Assembly: GCF_003417065.2 (NCBI RefSeq)
Contig: NZ_QVLT01000005.1
Span: forward strand, 62,001 to 126,000
Direction of reading: 5' to 3'
DNA: 64,000 nucleotides
From: Hymenobacter lapidiphilus
Lineage (GTDB): Bacteria > Bacteroidota > Bacteroidia > Cytophagales > Hymenobacteraceae
Shown piece by piece: positions 1 to 8,722 of the stretch. The translations under genes were made by a program, and so were the position numbers. The notes under the pieces were generated by a model. That model did not search any database, was not told the DNA's origin, and saw only the letters and a list, made by a program, of their open reading frames with translations. The stretch's first letter is position 1, and every line of letters begins with the position of its first letter.

Positions 1-1055
1 CCAAAAGCTCTGTCTATTACGCCTTGAGGGTCGACCAAGCGTCTGTCAGGAAAGCGGGCTACAATAAAAACGCTGTCGGGGGGAATACAGTCTTCGTAGC
101 CCGAACGGGGCTTCCAACCATCGGGCAAATCCTGACGCTCTATAAACAGGCGCTTTTCTGCAATCGAGTTGGCCCCCACAAACCCCAGCACTTGCTCGTC
201 CGGGTTCGTCAGCCCGCGGATGTTGCCTTGCGACTGGCTGGGCTGCGGATCGAAGAGTGATCCAACAGACTCGGTGTTCTTCTTCAACTCCTCCCAGTAG
301 TCGTATTCTCGCTCCGAAAGGGCCCGCTGGCGAACCAGAATACTGTACCGGATATGAAGCTGCGGGTTGTTGGCCGCTATGCCCTGCACTCGGAATCCCG
401 TTACTGCATCCTGCGACAGGGCAGTGGTTTTGCTGAGTAAAATCCGGCTCGATTGGTTGTTGCCCCAGCAAAATATGGGGTAAAACGTGCGGATGGGGGT
501 AACTGCCCGATTGTAGTATTCGACGCTGGGAGAATAAGGGGAACTGATCTGCCAGGTTTCATCGAAGTCCCAGCGGTAGTACTGCGAAGCACGGGTATCG
601 TCGTGCGTACTCAACAGCACATTTACCGTGTTATTATCGGGCGTCCAGCGCAGCTCATCAATGGGCGGCGTGAGCTTGACAGACACAAAATCGGAGGCAT
701 ATTCCTGGTTTTTAGCCGTGACAATGCGCAGGCGGCAGCTGCTGCCGGCCGGCAGTTTAAGCGCTACCGACGTATAGGTGCCGGGTGCCGTTTCGGTAAG
801 ACTGTATTGGAAGTTGTTCTTCAGCTCGATGAACACGCGCGCCTTGGTTTCGGGCAGGGGCGTGGCTGTGGCGCTGAGCGCCGCCGTGCGCGAGAGGCGG
901 ATGGTGGTGGGGCCATCGGCGTTGATGAAGCCCTCGACCACCAGCAGGCTGGGCGGTGCGTCGATGACGTCGGGAGCATACGGCTCTACGCAGCCCGTTG
1001 GGAGCAGCAGTAACAGGGCCAGTAAGGCTTGCAGGAAAGCAGGTAGCTTTTTCAT
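1..1055 (-). CDS. DUF4249 family lipoprotein, 3' end outside window
   Basis: The minus-strand frame is open from an ATG at 1055 to the window edge (351 codons seen), so the C-terminus is missing. The start MKKLPAFLQALLALLLLPTG is followed by a lipobox-like TGC, giving an outer-membrane lipoprotein signal. The next stretch (PSLLVVEGFINADGPTTIRL) has the pattern of the N-terminal beta domain of DUF4249 proteins. Further on are YYRWDFDETWQI and, near the edge, a CIPPDSV-like segment typical of the family. The ATG directly abuts the stop of the TonB receptor upstream, so the two are one operon. DUF4249 proteins regularly follow such receptors and are presumed surface partners for ligand capture. 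The ligand cannot be told from sequence. Confidence 0.88.
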   Translation of the reverse strand, partial: MKKLPAFLQALLALLLLLPTGCVEPYAPDVIDAPPSLLVVEGFINADGPTTIRLSRTAALSATATPLPETKARVFIELKNNFQYSLTETAPGTYTSVALKLPAGSSCRLRIVTAKNQEYASDFVSVKLTPPIDELRWTPDNNTVNVLLSTHDDTRASQYYRWDFDETWQISSPYSPSVEYYNRAVTPIRTFYPIFCWGNNQSSRILLSKTTALSQDAVTGFRVQGIAANNPQLHIRYSILVRQRALSEREYDYWEELKKNTESVGSLFDPQPSQSQGNIRGLTNPDEQVLGFVGANSIAEKRLFIERQDLPDGWKPRSGYEDCIPPDSVFIVARFPDRRLVDPQGVIDRAF

Positions 1056-3845
1056 CTAAAACTTGAAGTTATAGGTGACCGTCGGGATGGGCCGGCCGAA
1101 AATCGACAGCTTATAACCCTTGATTTGCCCGTTTTCCGACTTGAAATAGATGGAATAGGGGTTCTGGCGGCCCGTCAGGTTGTACACGCCGGCCGTCCAG
1201 GAGCTATGGGCCAGCTTCTTCGCCTTGTGGTTGCCCTCGATGTTGAAAGCGAGGTCGAGCCGCAGGTAATCGGGCACGCGGTAGGCGTTGCGGTCGGAGT
1301 AGAGTACGCGTAGCGAGTTGCCCGCGTAGTATTTGGCGATGGGCAGCGTAATGGGCCGGCCGGTGCTGTAGTTGAAGTTGAGCGAGGTGCTGAAGCGGCG
1401 GCTGAACCGGTAGTTGCCCACCAGCGTCACGTCGTGGGGCTTGTCGAAGTTGCTGGCGTAGTAGCGGCCGTTGTTGATCTGGTCGGCGGGCGTGCCGGCG
1501 TTGGCGCGCACCAGCGAGCGGGAGTAGGTGTAGCTCAGCCAGCCATTCATTTTGCCCGTTAGCTTGCGCACCAGCACCTCTACCCCGTAGGCCTTGCCCT
1601 CGGCGTTGATGATGTCGGTTTCGATGGTGCGGTTGAGCAGCAGCACCGCGCCACCCTTGTAGTCCACGAAATCGCGCAACGACTTGTAGTAGGTTTCCAC
1701 CGACGTTTCGATGGTGTTCGATTTGAAGTTGCGGTAGTAACCCACCGAAACCTGGTCGCCCACCTGGGGCCGGATGTTGTTGTCGGCCAGCTTCCAGGTA
1801 TCGGCCGGCGATACGGAGGCCGTGTTGGTGAGCTGGCTGATGTACTGGCGGGTGCGGTTGTAGCTGAGCTTGAATGACGAGTTGTCGGAGAGCGAATAAC
1901 GAGCCGACACCCGGTATTCGGGGCCGTGGTAGGTGGCCAGCACCTTGCCCGAGCCGTAGCTGAGGGTATCGGTAATCGTGCTTTCGGAGCGCGACTGGCC
2001 GGGAGCGTACTCGTACACGCTGCGCGGCCCCAGGGCATTATAGAGCGAGTAGCGCAGCCCCACCGAGACCGACAGCCGCTGGTTTACTTCAATCTTATCC
2101 GACACGTACACGGCGCTTTCCAGTGCCTGCTCGCGGTCCAGAATGTTGGGCACCACGAGCGAGCCTTCGTTCAGTGGCGTGAGGCCGCCGGGGCTTACAT
2201 TGTACAGCAGCGAGCTGACCCCGAAATCGAAGCTGTGCTTGGGGTTGGGGTAGTAGCTGAAATCGGCCCGCAGACTGGTTTGGTTGATGGAGTACCTGAG
2301 CCGCGACGCGTTTACCTCGTTGCCTTCGCTGGTGATGTCGTAGTCGTAGTGGCTGAAAGCGCCCGTGAGCACGCCGTAGAGTTTGTTGCTGAAGTTGTGG
2401 CGCCATTTGAGGCTGGCCGACTTGTTGGCGTAGCGGTAGGTGGTGTCGGTGGCCAGCCGGAACCGGTCGGTGCTGTAGTAGCCGGTGGCGTACACGGCGT
2501 CCCGGTCGCTGAACTGGTGGGTGAGGTGGGCACTCAGGTCGGAGAAGGCGGCCGAGCTCTGCCGGAACTTGGTGTCGGAAAGCTGGCGCAGCAGCCAGTC
2601 GGAGTAGCTGGCGCGAGCGCCCACCAGAAACGAGCTTTTCTCCTTGATAATCGGGCCTTCCAGCGTCAGGCGGCTGGTGAGCGGCCCGATGCCACCGGCT
2701 CCGCTGAACTTCTTCTTGTTGCCCTCGCGGGTCGTAATATCGAGCACCGACGAGAGCCGCCCGCCGTACTTAGCCGGCATTCCGCTTTTGTACAGCTCCA
2801 CGCCCTGCAGCATATCGGGGTTGAAGGCCGAGAAGAACCCGAACAGGTGCGAGGGGTTGTAGATGGTCATGTCGTTGAACAGAATCAGGTTCTGGTCGGT
2901 GGCCCCGCCGCGCACGTTCAGGCCGGTGCTGCCTTCGCCCACCGACTTCACGCCCGGCAGCGTAAGCACCACCCGCAGAATATCGGCCTCGCCAAAGGCT
3001 GTGGGCACCTGCTTGATGGTTTTGATATCCAGCTTTTCGAGGCCCATCTGGGTGCTCGATACGTTCTTGTCCTTCTCGCCCTCAATCACCACTTCCTTCA
3101 GGGTCGTAATGTCTTCCTCGACTTCAATTTCGAGGCGGCCGCTGCCGCGCAGAACCACCTGGCGGCGGGTGTTTTTGCTGCCCACGCTCCGGATTTGCAG
3201 CGCGTAGCGGCCCGGCGGCAGCGTGAGCGAGTAGAAGCCGAACTGATCGGTGCTGGTGCCCACGCTCGGCGACTCGGAGTAGATGGTGGCCCCAATAACC
3301 GGCTCGCCCGATTTGATGTCGCGGATGTGGCCGGCCAGCGTTGCCGGGCCGCTGCCACCGCCCGTCCCGATTGTGTACACTTTGTACTCGGCCACCGTTA
3401 CGTAGCGCGAGCGGGTGGGGGCCGCCGTGGGCGCCCGGTCTTCGGGGGCGGCCGCTACCGGCCCCTCGGCCAGCGTACCAGCCGGCCGGAAAAACAGGCC
3501 CGCCAGCTCGGGCTCGATGCTAACCCCGCTCGTGATGAACGCCCGGCCATCGGCGGTGAGGGCGAAGCGGTAAGGCGTGCCCTCAAATACGCGCTGCAAC
3601 GTCGTGGCCAGCGGCAGCGCGCGCGCCTGCAGGCTCACCCGAAAGGTGTCGGGCGGGGCCGTGTTGTCGTAGTAAAAGCGGTAGTCAGTCTGGGTTTCCA
3701 GCTCGCGCACAAATTGCCCGAATGGCACCTGCGTAAAGTCGCCGGTAACGGTTTTTGCGGGCGGCACCGGCTGCTGGCCGTAGCCGCGCGGCCCGGTCAG
3801 CAATAGCGGCAGCACGAGGAAAAGTAGCGCGTAAAAGTGCTTCAT
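1056..3845 (-). CDS. TonB-dependent receptor with STN and carboxypeptidase-regulatory-like N-terminal domains
   Basis: An outer-membrane active transporter of about 929 residues. The chosen start (MKHFYALLFLVLPLLL) gives a clear signal peptide ending near GYGQ; the in-frame ATG 29 codons upstream would put a non-signal sequence first. After the signal comes an STN-like domain (about 35-110, FTQVPFGQFVRELETQTDYR), then a CarboxypepD_reg-like beta sandwich (about 170-250, GHIRDIKSGEPVIGATIY), a plug (about 285-390, with LNVRGGATDQNLILFNDMTI) and a 22-strand-type barrel ending in an aromatic residue (VTYNFKF). The STN domain suggests signalling through an anti-sigma partner, but no sigma/anti-sigma pair lies beside it. 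It is followed without a gap by DUF4249. Substrate unknown. Confidence 0.93.
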   Translation of the reverse strand: MKHFYALLFLVLPLLLTGPRGYGQQPVPPAKTVTGDFTQVPFGQFVRELETQTDYRFYYDNTAPPDTFRVSLQARALPLATTLQRVFEGTPYRFALTADGRAFITSGVSIEPELAGLFFRPAGTLAEGPVAAAPEDRAPTAAPTRSRYVTVAEYKVYTIGTGGGSGPATLAGHIRDIKSGEPVIGATIYSESPSVGTSTDQFGFYSLTLPPGRYALQIRSVGSKNTRRQVVLRGSGRLEIEVEEDITTLKEVVIEGEKDKNVSSTQMGLEKLDIKTIKQVPTAFGEADILRVVLTLPGVKSVGEGSTGLNVRGGATDQNLILFNDMTIYNPSHLFGFFSAFNPDMLQGVELYKSGMPAKYGGRLSSVLDITTREGNKKKFSGAGGIGPLTSRLTLEGPIIKEKSSFLVGARASYSDWLLRQLSDTKFRQSSAAFSDLSAHLTHQFSDRDAVYATGYYSTDRFRLATDTTYRYANKSASLKWRHNFSNKLYGVLTGAFSHYDYDITSEGNEVNASRLRYSINQTSLRADFSYYPNPKHSFDFGVSSLLYNVSPGGLTPLNEGSLVVPNILDREQALESAVYVSDKIEVNQRLSVSVGLRYSLYNALGPRSVYEYAPGQSRSESTITDTLSYGSGKVLATYHGPEYRVSARYSLSDNSSFKLSYNRTRQYISQLTNTASVSPADTWKLADNNIRPQVGDQVSVGYYRNFKSNTIETSVETYYKSLRDFVDYKGGAVLLLNRTIETDIINAEGKAYGVEVLVRKLTGKMNGWLSYTYSRSLVRANAGTPADQINNGRYYASNFDKPHDVTLVGNYRFSRRFSTSLNFNYSTGRPITLPIAKYYAGNSLRVLYSDRNAYRVPDYLRLDLAFNIEGNHKAKKLAHSSWTAGVYNLTGRQNPYSIYFKSENGQIKGYKLSIFGRPIPTVTYNFKF

Positions 3846-3947
3846 ACCGGAATAAAAGCGCAGGGCGGGAAGAGTATTGCCAGCCGCAAAGAGCCAGCTT
3901 TCGAAAGAGCTGCAAGCGCAAAAGCGTTGCATCAGGTTAGCCGGGCG

Positions 3948-4712
3948 CTAGCGGGGCGGGAGCTGGTTGTAGTAATTCACCAGCACCAACGCCACCTTTT
4001 CAAACTGATTTTTGAGCAACTTCAGCTTGCGCTCGCGCATAAAAGCGCGCACTTCCGGCTCGCGGTCGGCCAGCAGCTTCAGAACTGCCGATTTGGAGTT
4101 GACGGAGTAAGAACGGCCCGCTTTGGAGGCGTATAACCGGTCTGTAAGAATGAATTCGACCGTTACTATGCGGCCTTCCACGCGTTCCTGCTTGCGCTTG
4201 GTGCGGCGGGCCAGCAGCCGGACCGGACCCTCGGCCAGCACTTCGTAGTAGCCCGTAGCCGGCAGGCCGCCGGCCGTGCTGTCGGCCTGCAACCGCTCGA
4301 AGCTGTGGTCAGCTATGGTAAAGCGGTCCAGCTTCTCGTTTACCAGCCGCAGTGTCAGCGGGCTGGTGGGCTGCTCCAGCACCACTTGGTCGAGCACTAC
4401 ATCATAGCGCAGCTGCAATCCAGCAAACGACTGCTGGTAATAGAACACATTACCAGGCCGCAACTCGGGCGTCAGGAAGAACTGATGGCCCGCCCGCGCA
4501 GCGTAGCGCATGGCGTAGTTCACGTATTCGGGCCCGTTGTAAAGCAGCGACGAAACCGGGTCGGCGGCCCGGTAGAGCCGTTGGACAGCAGCAGGCGCCG
4601 GGACAGCATAAGTTGCGGCTGGCGGCTCGGGCTGACTTTGGGCCCAGGCGGTATTGCCAGCCAGCAACAGCGCGGTCGTTAGCACCAAGCCGAGCGGTAG
4701 TTTCAACGACAT
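3948..4712 (-). CDS. Secreted protein of unknown function upstream of the TonB receptor
   Basis: A 254-residue protein whose start at MSLKLPLGLVLTTALLLAG gives a signal peptide cleaved near AWAQ. An ATG 34 codons upstream is in frame but would precede the signal. The mature part has no domain I recognise. It contains SSLLYNGPEYVNYAMRYAA, a central beta-rich region (GLQLRYDVVLDQVVLEQP) and a basic C-terminal helix (REPEVRAFMRERKLKLLKNQ). It lies 102 bases upstream of the receptor on the same strand and may be co-transcribed. Proteins of this type recur in Bacteroidota as periplasmic or surface hypotheticals. The role here is unknown. Confidence 0.75.
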   Translation of the reverse strand: MSLKLPLGLVLTTALLLAGNTAWAQSQPEPPAATYAVPAPAAVQRLYRAADPVSSLLYNGPEYVNYAMRYAARAGHQFFLTPELRPGNVFYYQQSFAGLQLRYDVVLDQVVLEQPTSPLTLRLVNEKLDRFTIADHSFERLQADSTAGGLPATGYYEVLAEGPVRLLARRTKRKQERVEGRIVTVEFILTDRLYASKAGRSYSVNSKSAVLKLLADREPEVRAFMRERKLKLLKNQFEKVALVLVNYYNQLPPR

Positions 4713-4884
4713 GAGGCAATAGCGACCCGGGAACATAATAGCATAGATAGAATTCTTAGCAAGAAACACGATAATCCAACGGATAACAAGCAACTTACCG
4801 AGGCCAGTCTGCAATAAGGTTAACCACCGCCAACCAAGCCCGCCGGCCGAACACGCGCCGGTCCTACGCGTACACTGTTGCGCT

Positions 4885-5484
4885 ATGCGCTATATTTCGC
4901 TCGACCTTGAAACCACCGGCGGCCGCCCCGCCCGCCACCAGATTATAGAGTTGGCCGCCGTGGTGGAAGACACCAAAAACCTGCGGCCGCTGTCCGAGTT
5001 GGCCTACTTCCGGCGCGTGGTGCGCCATCCCGAGTACGTGGGCACGGCCGGGGCGCTGGCTCTCAACGCGGGCCTGCTACGCGAACTGGCTCAGAAAGAG
5101 CCCAATCCCGAGCTGTGCGAACCGGCCGATTTGCTGCCTCAGCTACGGGAGTTTCTGCTGGCGCAGGGCTTCAAAACCGATAAGAATGACTGCGTGGCCG
5201 TGACGATGGCCGGTAAGAATATTGCCTCCTTCGATCTGGGTTTTCTGCGCGAGCTGCCCGGCTACGGCACCCTGGTGCGGGCCGAACCCGCCATGCTCGA
5301 CCCGGCCGCCTTCTACCTCAACTGGCGCAAAGACACCCGCCTGCCCACCATGCAAACCTGCAAAGCCCGCGCCCACTTCGCCGACGACACCGTGGCCCAT
5401 CAGGCGCTGGCCGACGCGCTCGACGTAATCGAGCTGCTACGCCCGTTTTACGAGCGCCCGGCTTACCTGCAGGAAGTCAAATAG
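4885..5484 (+). CDS. 3'-5' exonuclease, DnaQ/RNase T-like (DEDDh)
   Basis: A 199-residue single-domain nuclease. Motif ExoI is SLDLETTG at residues 5-12, with Asp7 and Glu9 as metal ligands. ExoII is NIASFDLGFLRE near residue 112. ExoIII is DDTVAHQALADALD near residues 170-183, where the His-x4-Asp pattern marks the DEDDh subclass. The length fits a stand-alone exonuclease rather than a polymerase III epsilon subunit, as no clamp-binding tail is evident. It is monocistronic, ending at a strong bidirectional terminator. Likely roles are RNA or DNA 3'-end trimming or proofreading; the sequence does not decide between them. Confidence 0.88.
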   Translation: MRYISLDLETTGGRPARHQIIELAAVVEDTKNLRPLSELAYFRRVVRHPEYVGTAGALALNAGLLRELAQKEPNPELCEPADLLPQLREFLLAQGFKTDKNDCVAVTMAGKNIASFDLGFLRELPGYGTLVRAEPAMLDPAAFYLNWRKDTRLPTMQTCKARAHFADDTVAHQALADALDVIELLRPFYERPAYLQEVK

Positions 5485-5541
5485 AAAAAGTAAAAGCCGT
5501 TGAACATTGGCGCTTGGCCCGTTCAACGGCTTTTGCTTTTT
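5485..5541. terminator. Bidirectional terminator between convergent genes
   Basis: Near-perfect stem: AAAAAGtAAAAGCCGTTGAAC at 5485-5505 pairs with GTTCAACGGCTTTTgCTTTTT at 5521-5541. There are A and T tracts on either side, so it can end both the exonuclease gene and the TPM gene. The loop-side end of the arm is CGTTGAAC, a motif also found at the arm ends of other inverted repeats in this window. Confidence 0.85.
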
Positions 5542-5555
5542 CTCTCTGACTTCTG

Positions 5556-6371
5556 CTACCAGCTGCCGGAAGCACCGCCGCCGCCGCTGCTGCCGCCCCC
5601 GAAACCCCCGAAGCCACCGCCGCCAAAACCGCCGCCTCCGCCCCCGAAGGTGCCGCGGCCGCCGCTAAAGTCGCCGAAGATGAGGGGCGGAATCATGCTG
5701 CCGCCGAAGCCACGGTTGCGCCGCCCGCCCCCGCCGCTCCCGCCGCCGCGGTTACGGAACAGGATGAACAGAATCAGCACCCCGATGATGAGCCAGAACG
5801 AGATACCCGAGCCGCTGTCGTCGTCCGAAGCGCGCTTTCGGGTGGTCTGGTCGGCCTTGTACTCGCCCTGGGCCAGCGAAATTAGCTGGTCGGTGGCGCG
5901 GTCGAGGCCGTCGTAATAGCGGTCCTGCTTGAAGGCCGGAACGATAGTATTGGAAATGATGCGCTTGGAAATGGCATCCGGAATGGCCCCTTCGAGCCCG
6001 TAGCCGGTATGAATGCGGGCCTTGCGCTCCTGCTTGGCCACCAGCAGCAGCACGCCGTTATTGTTGCTTTTCTGGCCGATACCCCAGGCCTGATAGAGCT
6101 TCTGGGCGTAGTCAAAAATGTCGTAGTCGCCCAGACTGGGCACGGTTACCACCGCAATCTGCGACGAAGTGGAGTCGTTGTAGGCCACCAGCTTCTGCTC
6201 CAGGCGGGCCACCTCGTCGGGCCGCAGCATACCGGCCAGGTCGTTCACGAGGCGGGGCGGGTTGGGTCGGGGCGGTACATCCTGGGCCGTGGCCACCAGC
6301 GCCAGCAGCAGCAGCCCGAAGGCCAGCAGCCAGCCGGCTGGCCGCCTCAAATTCACTAACAGATGCTTCAT
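5556..6371 (-). CDS. TPM domain-containing protein with Gly-rich C-terminus (YgcG type)
   Basis: A 271-residue membrane-anchored protein. Residues 1-30 are a signal peptide or membrane segment. Residues about 38-165 form a TPM domain (LVNDLAGMLRPDEVARLEQKL, then IAVVTVPSLGDYDIFDYAQ and a GIGQKSNNNGVLLLVA core). A hydrophobic helix follows near 190-208 (ISFWLIIGVLILFILF). The last 60 residues are almost all Gly, Ser, Phe and Arg and include runs of FGGGG. TPM proteins of this type are envelope proteins linked to phosphatase-like activity or photosystem repair in other lineages; the function in Bacteroidota is not settled. The start overlaps the upstream TPM gene by ATGA, so translation is probably coupled. 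Confidence 0.9.
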   Translation of the reverse strand: MKHLLVNLRRPAGWLLAFGLLLLALVATAQDVPPRPNPPRLVNDLAGMLRPDEVARLEQKLVAYNDSTSSQIAVVTVPSLGDYDIFDYAQKLYQAWGIGQKSNNNGVLLLVAKQERKARIHTGYGLEGAIPDAISKRIISNTIVPAFKQDRYYDGLDRATDQLISLAQGEYKADQTTRKRASDDDSGSGISFWLIIGVLILFILFRNRGGGSGGGGRRNRGFGGSMIPPLIFGDFSGGRGTFGGGGGGFGGGGFGGFGGGSSGGGGASGSW

Positions 6372-6823
6372 GGGCGCTTGGGGGTCGGGTCGCCGAACGA
6401 AATGGAGTTGTCCAACTCGTTCTCGTCGGTGGCGGCATTATAGGGGAAGTAGCGCTGCAGCTGTTCGCCTGCCATCTGGATGCCGGCTTCCAGGCCCAGC
6501 ACGTATTTCTCGGTGCGAAAATGTTTAAGCACGTTCTCCTTGGCCGTTTCCCAGAAGTCATCGGGCACAGCTGAATTAATGCCCGCGTCGCCGATAACGG
6601 CGAACTGCCGGCTCTGCCAGGCCAGGTAAAACAGCACGCCATTGCGCTGGGCCGTGTGCTGCATGCCCAGCTCGGCAAACACCTGAGCGGCGCGGTCGAG
6701 CGGGTCAGGCGAGGGGCAGGAGTCTTCCAGATGCACCCGGATTTCGCCCGAAGTACGCAGTTCAGCCTGCCGGATGGCTTCCACCAGCGCCGCTTCCTGT
6801 TCGGGGGTGAGGGGGTTCGTCAT
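6368..6823 (-). CDS. Small TPM domain-containing protein
   Basis: A 151-residue cytoplasmic-looking protein with a single TPM domain: LVEAIRQAELRTSGEIRVHLE at residues 12-33 and RNGVLFYLAWQSRQFAVIGDAGIN around 60-83. There is no signal peptide or TM segment. Its TGA overlaps the ATG of the larger TPM gene, and LemA lies just upstream, making a LemA-TPM-TPM operon. That cluster recurs in Bacteroidota and points to a shared membrane role. Molecular activity is unknown. Confidence 0.88.
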   Translation of the reverse strand: MTNPLTPEQEAALVEAIRQAELRTSGEIRVHLEDSCPSPDPLDRAAQVFAELGMQHTAQRNGVLFYLAWQSRQFAVIGDAGINSAVPDDFWETAKENVLKHFRTEKYVLGLEAGIQMAGEQLQRYFPYNAATDENELDNSISFGDPTPKRP

Positions 6824-6825
6824 GT

Positions 6826-6932
6826 CAGTTAACAGTTATCAGCTGCCGGTTATCAACTGCCAGTTATCAGTTGCCAGTTGCCAAGCTGTTCTGGTTTTGA
6901 CTGACAACTGGCAACTGATAACCGGCAACTGA
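6826..6932. repeat. Inverted repeat built from degenerate CAGTTATCAGTTGCC units
   Basis: The left arm (6826-6884) is a run of units such as CAGTTATCAG and TTGCCAGTTG. The right arm (6902-6932) is its reverse complement (CAACTGGCAACTGATAACC). It sits between lemA and the TPM genes of one operon, so it is probably transcribed as a long hairpin. It belongs to the same style of element as those in the ATP synthase operon. Confidence 0.8.
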
Positions 6933-6933
6933 T

Positions 6934-7512
6934 TTAGAATTGCACTGTCGGCGCCTTCTGCGAGGCGGCATCGGCTTCAAAGTAGGGCTTCTCGGCGAAG
7001 CCGAACAGGCCGGCAAACAGGTTGTTGGGGAAGCTCTTGATGTAGGCGTTGTAGTCGTTGACGAGGCCGTTGAACTTGTTGCGCTCCACGTTGATGCGGT
7101 TTTCGGTGCCCTCAATCTGGGCCTGCAGCTCCTGGAAGTTGGCGTTGGCCTTCAGCTCGGGGTAGTTTTCCGATACGGCCAGCAAGCGGCCCAGTCCGGC
7201 GCCTACCTGGCTCTGGGCAGCCTGGAATTTCTGCAGGTTCTCGGGCGTCAGCTGGTCGGCGTTGAGCTGCACGCTGGTGGCCTTGGCCCGCGCTTCAATT
7301 ACTTCGGTCAGGGTTGATTTCTCGAAGTTGGCGGCGCCCTTCACCGTGTTTACCAGGTTCGGAATCAGGTCGGAGCGGCGCTGGTAGGAGCTCTGTACGT
7401 TGGCCCACTGGCCCTTCACGGCCTGGTCCTTGGTTACCATCGAGTTGTAGCCGCACGACGACTGGGAAAGCATCAGCACGATGCCGGCAAAATAGAGCAG
7501 AAAACGTTTCAT
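6934..7512 (-). CDS. lemA: LemA family protein
   Basis: A 192-residue protein starting MKRFLLYFAGIVLMLSQSSC, which reads as a membrane segment or lipoprotein signal with Cys20. The LemA helical bundle follows: VKGQWANVQSSYQRRSDLIP at about 33-52, NLVNTVKGAANFEKSTLTEV, then SENYPELKANANFQELQAQI and EGTENRINVERNKFNGLVND. These are the conserved repeats of the family. The C-terminus (GFAEKPYFEADAASQKAPTV) is also typical. A longer in-frame start would add about 95 non-conserved residues and was not used. It heads the LemA-TPM-TPM operon. LemA proteins are envelope proteins of unclear biochemical role. Confidence 0.93.
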   Translation of the reverse strand: MKRFLLYFAGIVLMLSQSSCGYNSMVTKDQAVKGQWANVQSSYQRRSDLIPNLVNTVKGAANFEKSTLTEVIEARAKATSVQLNADQLTPENLQKFQAAQSQVGAGLGRLLAVSENYPELKANANFQELQAQIEGTENRINVERNKFNGLVNDYNAYIKSFPNNLFAGLFGFAEKPYFEADAASQKAPTVQF

Positions 7513-7699
7513 GGGAGAGAGAGGTTTGGGGAAATGGAAGAGAGGAAGAGAGAAAAACCGGCCCCACAGGACCCGTACTAAAAGCCGCCAGCCAAGATTG
7601 GCTGCGCTGCAAAGTACGAATTCGCGGCCCGGCGGTTGTGCTATGGGCCGCTCGGCGGCTATTGTGTATTTTGCGCTTCGGCGCTTCCCGATTCTGTTT

Positions 7700-8701
7700 A
7701 TGAAAGTAGTCATTCCCGTAGCCGGCATCGGCTCCCGCCTCCGGCCCCACACGCACACCCAGCCCAAATCCCTCGTGCCGGTGGCTGGCAACACCATTCT
7801 GGGTCACATCATCGATAGGCTGGTAGAGGCCGACGTGCACGAGTTTGTCTTTATTATCGGCTACCTCGGCGAGAAAATTGAGAACTACGTGCGCCGCCAA
7901 TACCCGGAGCTTACAACCACTTTTATCGTGCAGGAGCCCCGCGAGGGCATTGCCCACGCCCTGTGGCTGGCCCGCGAGCAGTTCCGCCACGAACCCGACG
8001 GCGTGCTCATCCTGCTCGGCGACACGATTGTGGATATAGACCTGCGGGCGATGATAGCCATGCCCGGCAACGTACTGGCCGTGAAGGAGGTGAAAACGCC
8101 CGCGCTGTTCGGTATCGTGGAAAACGGGCCCCGTGGCCTGGTTACCAAGGTGGTCGAGAAGCCGCGCATTCCCAAGTCCAACTTCGCGCTGGTGGGCCTC
8201 TATAAGATTGCCAACGCCGACTGGCTGGCCTCGGCCCTGGAGCGCATCGTCGGGCAGGACCAGCGCACCCACGGCGAGTTCCAGCTCACCGATGCGCTCA
8301 TGCTCATGATTGAGGACGGAGCCGAAATGGTGACCGTGCCGGTGGATAACTGGTTTGACTGCGGCCGCAAAAGCTCGCTGCTCGAAGCCAACGCCCGCCT
8401 GCTCAACCGCCCCGAGTTCCTGCGCCGCCACGACTTCCCCGAGTTTCCCGACACCATCATCATCCCGCCCGTCAGCATCGGGCGCGACTGCCAGATTTCG
8501 GGCTCCATCATCGGCCCCAACGTGGCCATCGGCGACCGGACCATTGTGCAGAACGTCATTCTGAGCGAGTCCATCATCGGTTCCTACTCCGAACTACGCT
8601 CCGCCGTCATGCACGACTGCATCGTCGGCTCCGACGCCCTGTTCAAAGGCACCAAGCACAGCCTTAACATCGGCGACAACACTGAAATCGACTACAGCTA
8701 A
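7700..8701 (+). CDS. Sugar-phosphate nucleotidyltransferase with C-terminal hexapeptide repeats
   Basis: A 333-residue NDP-sugar synthase. The N-terminal nucleotide-binding loop is VIPVAGIGSRLRPHTHTQPK at residues 3-22, with Lys22 as the expected phosphate ligand. The middle has LLGDTIVDID for the metal-binding Asp and a KVVEKPR motif. The C-terminus is a left-handed beta-helix (IGRDCQISGSIIGPNVAIGD and following). This is the arrangement of glucose-1-phosphate thymidylyl- or related transferases; the exact sugar and base are not readable by eye. The start chosen is the ATG directly before the nucleotide-binding strand; an in-frame ATG 63 codons upstream gives a low-complexity leader. It converges on the next gene across 21 bases. 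Confidence 0.9.
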   Translation: MKVVIPVAGIGSRLRPHTHTQPKSLVPVAGNTILGHIIDRLVEADVHEFVFIIGYLGEKIENYVRRQYPELTTTFIVQEPREGIAHALWLAREQFRHEPDGVLILLGDTIVDIDLRAMIAMPGNVLAVKEVKTPALFGIVENGPRGLVTKVVEKPRIPKSNFALVGLYKIANADWLASALERIVGQDQRTHGEFQLTDALMLMIEDGAEMVTVPVDNWFDCGRKSSLLEANARLLNRPEFLRRHDFPEFPDTIIIPPVSIGRDCQISGSIIGPNVAIGDRTIVQNVILSESIIGSYSELRSAVMHDCIVGSDALFKGTKHSLNIGDNTEIDYS

Positions 8702-8722
8702 AGTGTAGGGATGAGGGTGTAT

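Noticed and set aside
1926..3806. Long plus-strand reading frame of 626 codons opposite the first TonB receptor
   Set aside because: Antisense shadow of a high-GC gene; composition rich in Arg, Ala, His and Val with no domain.
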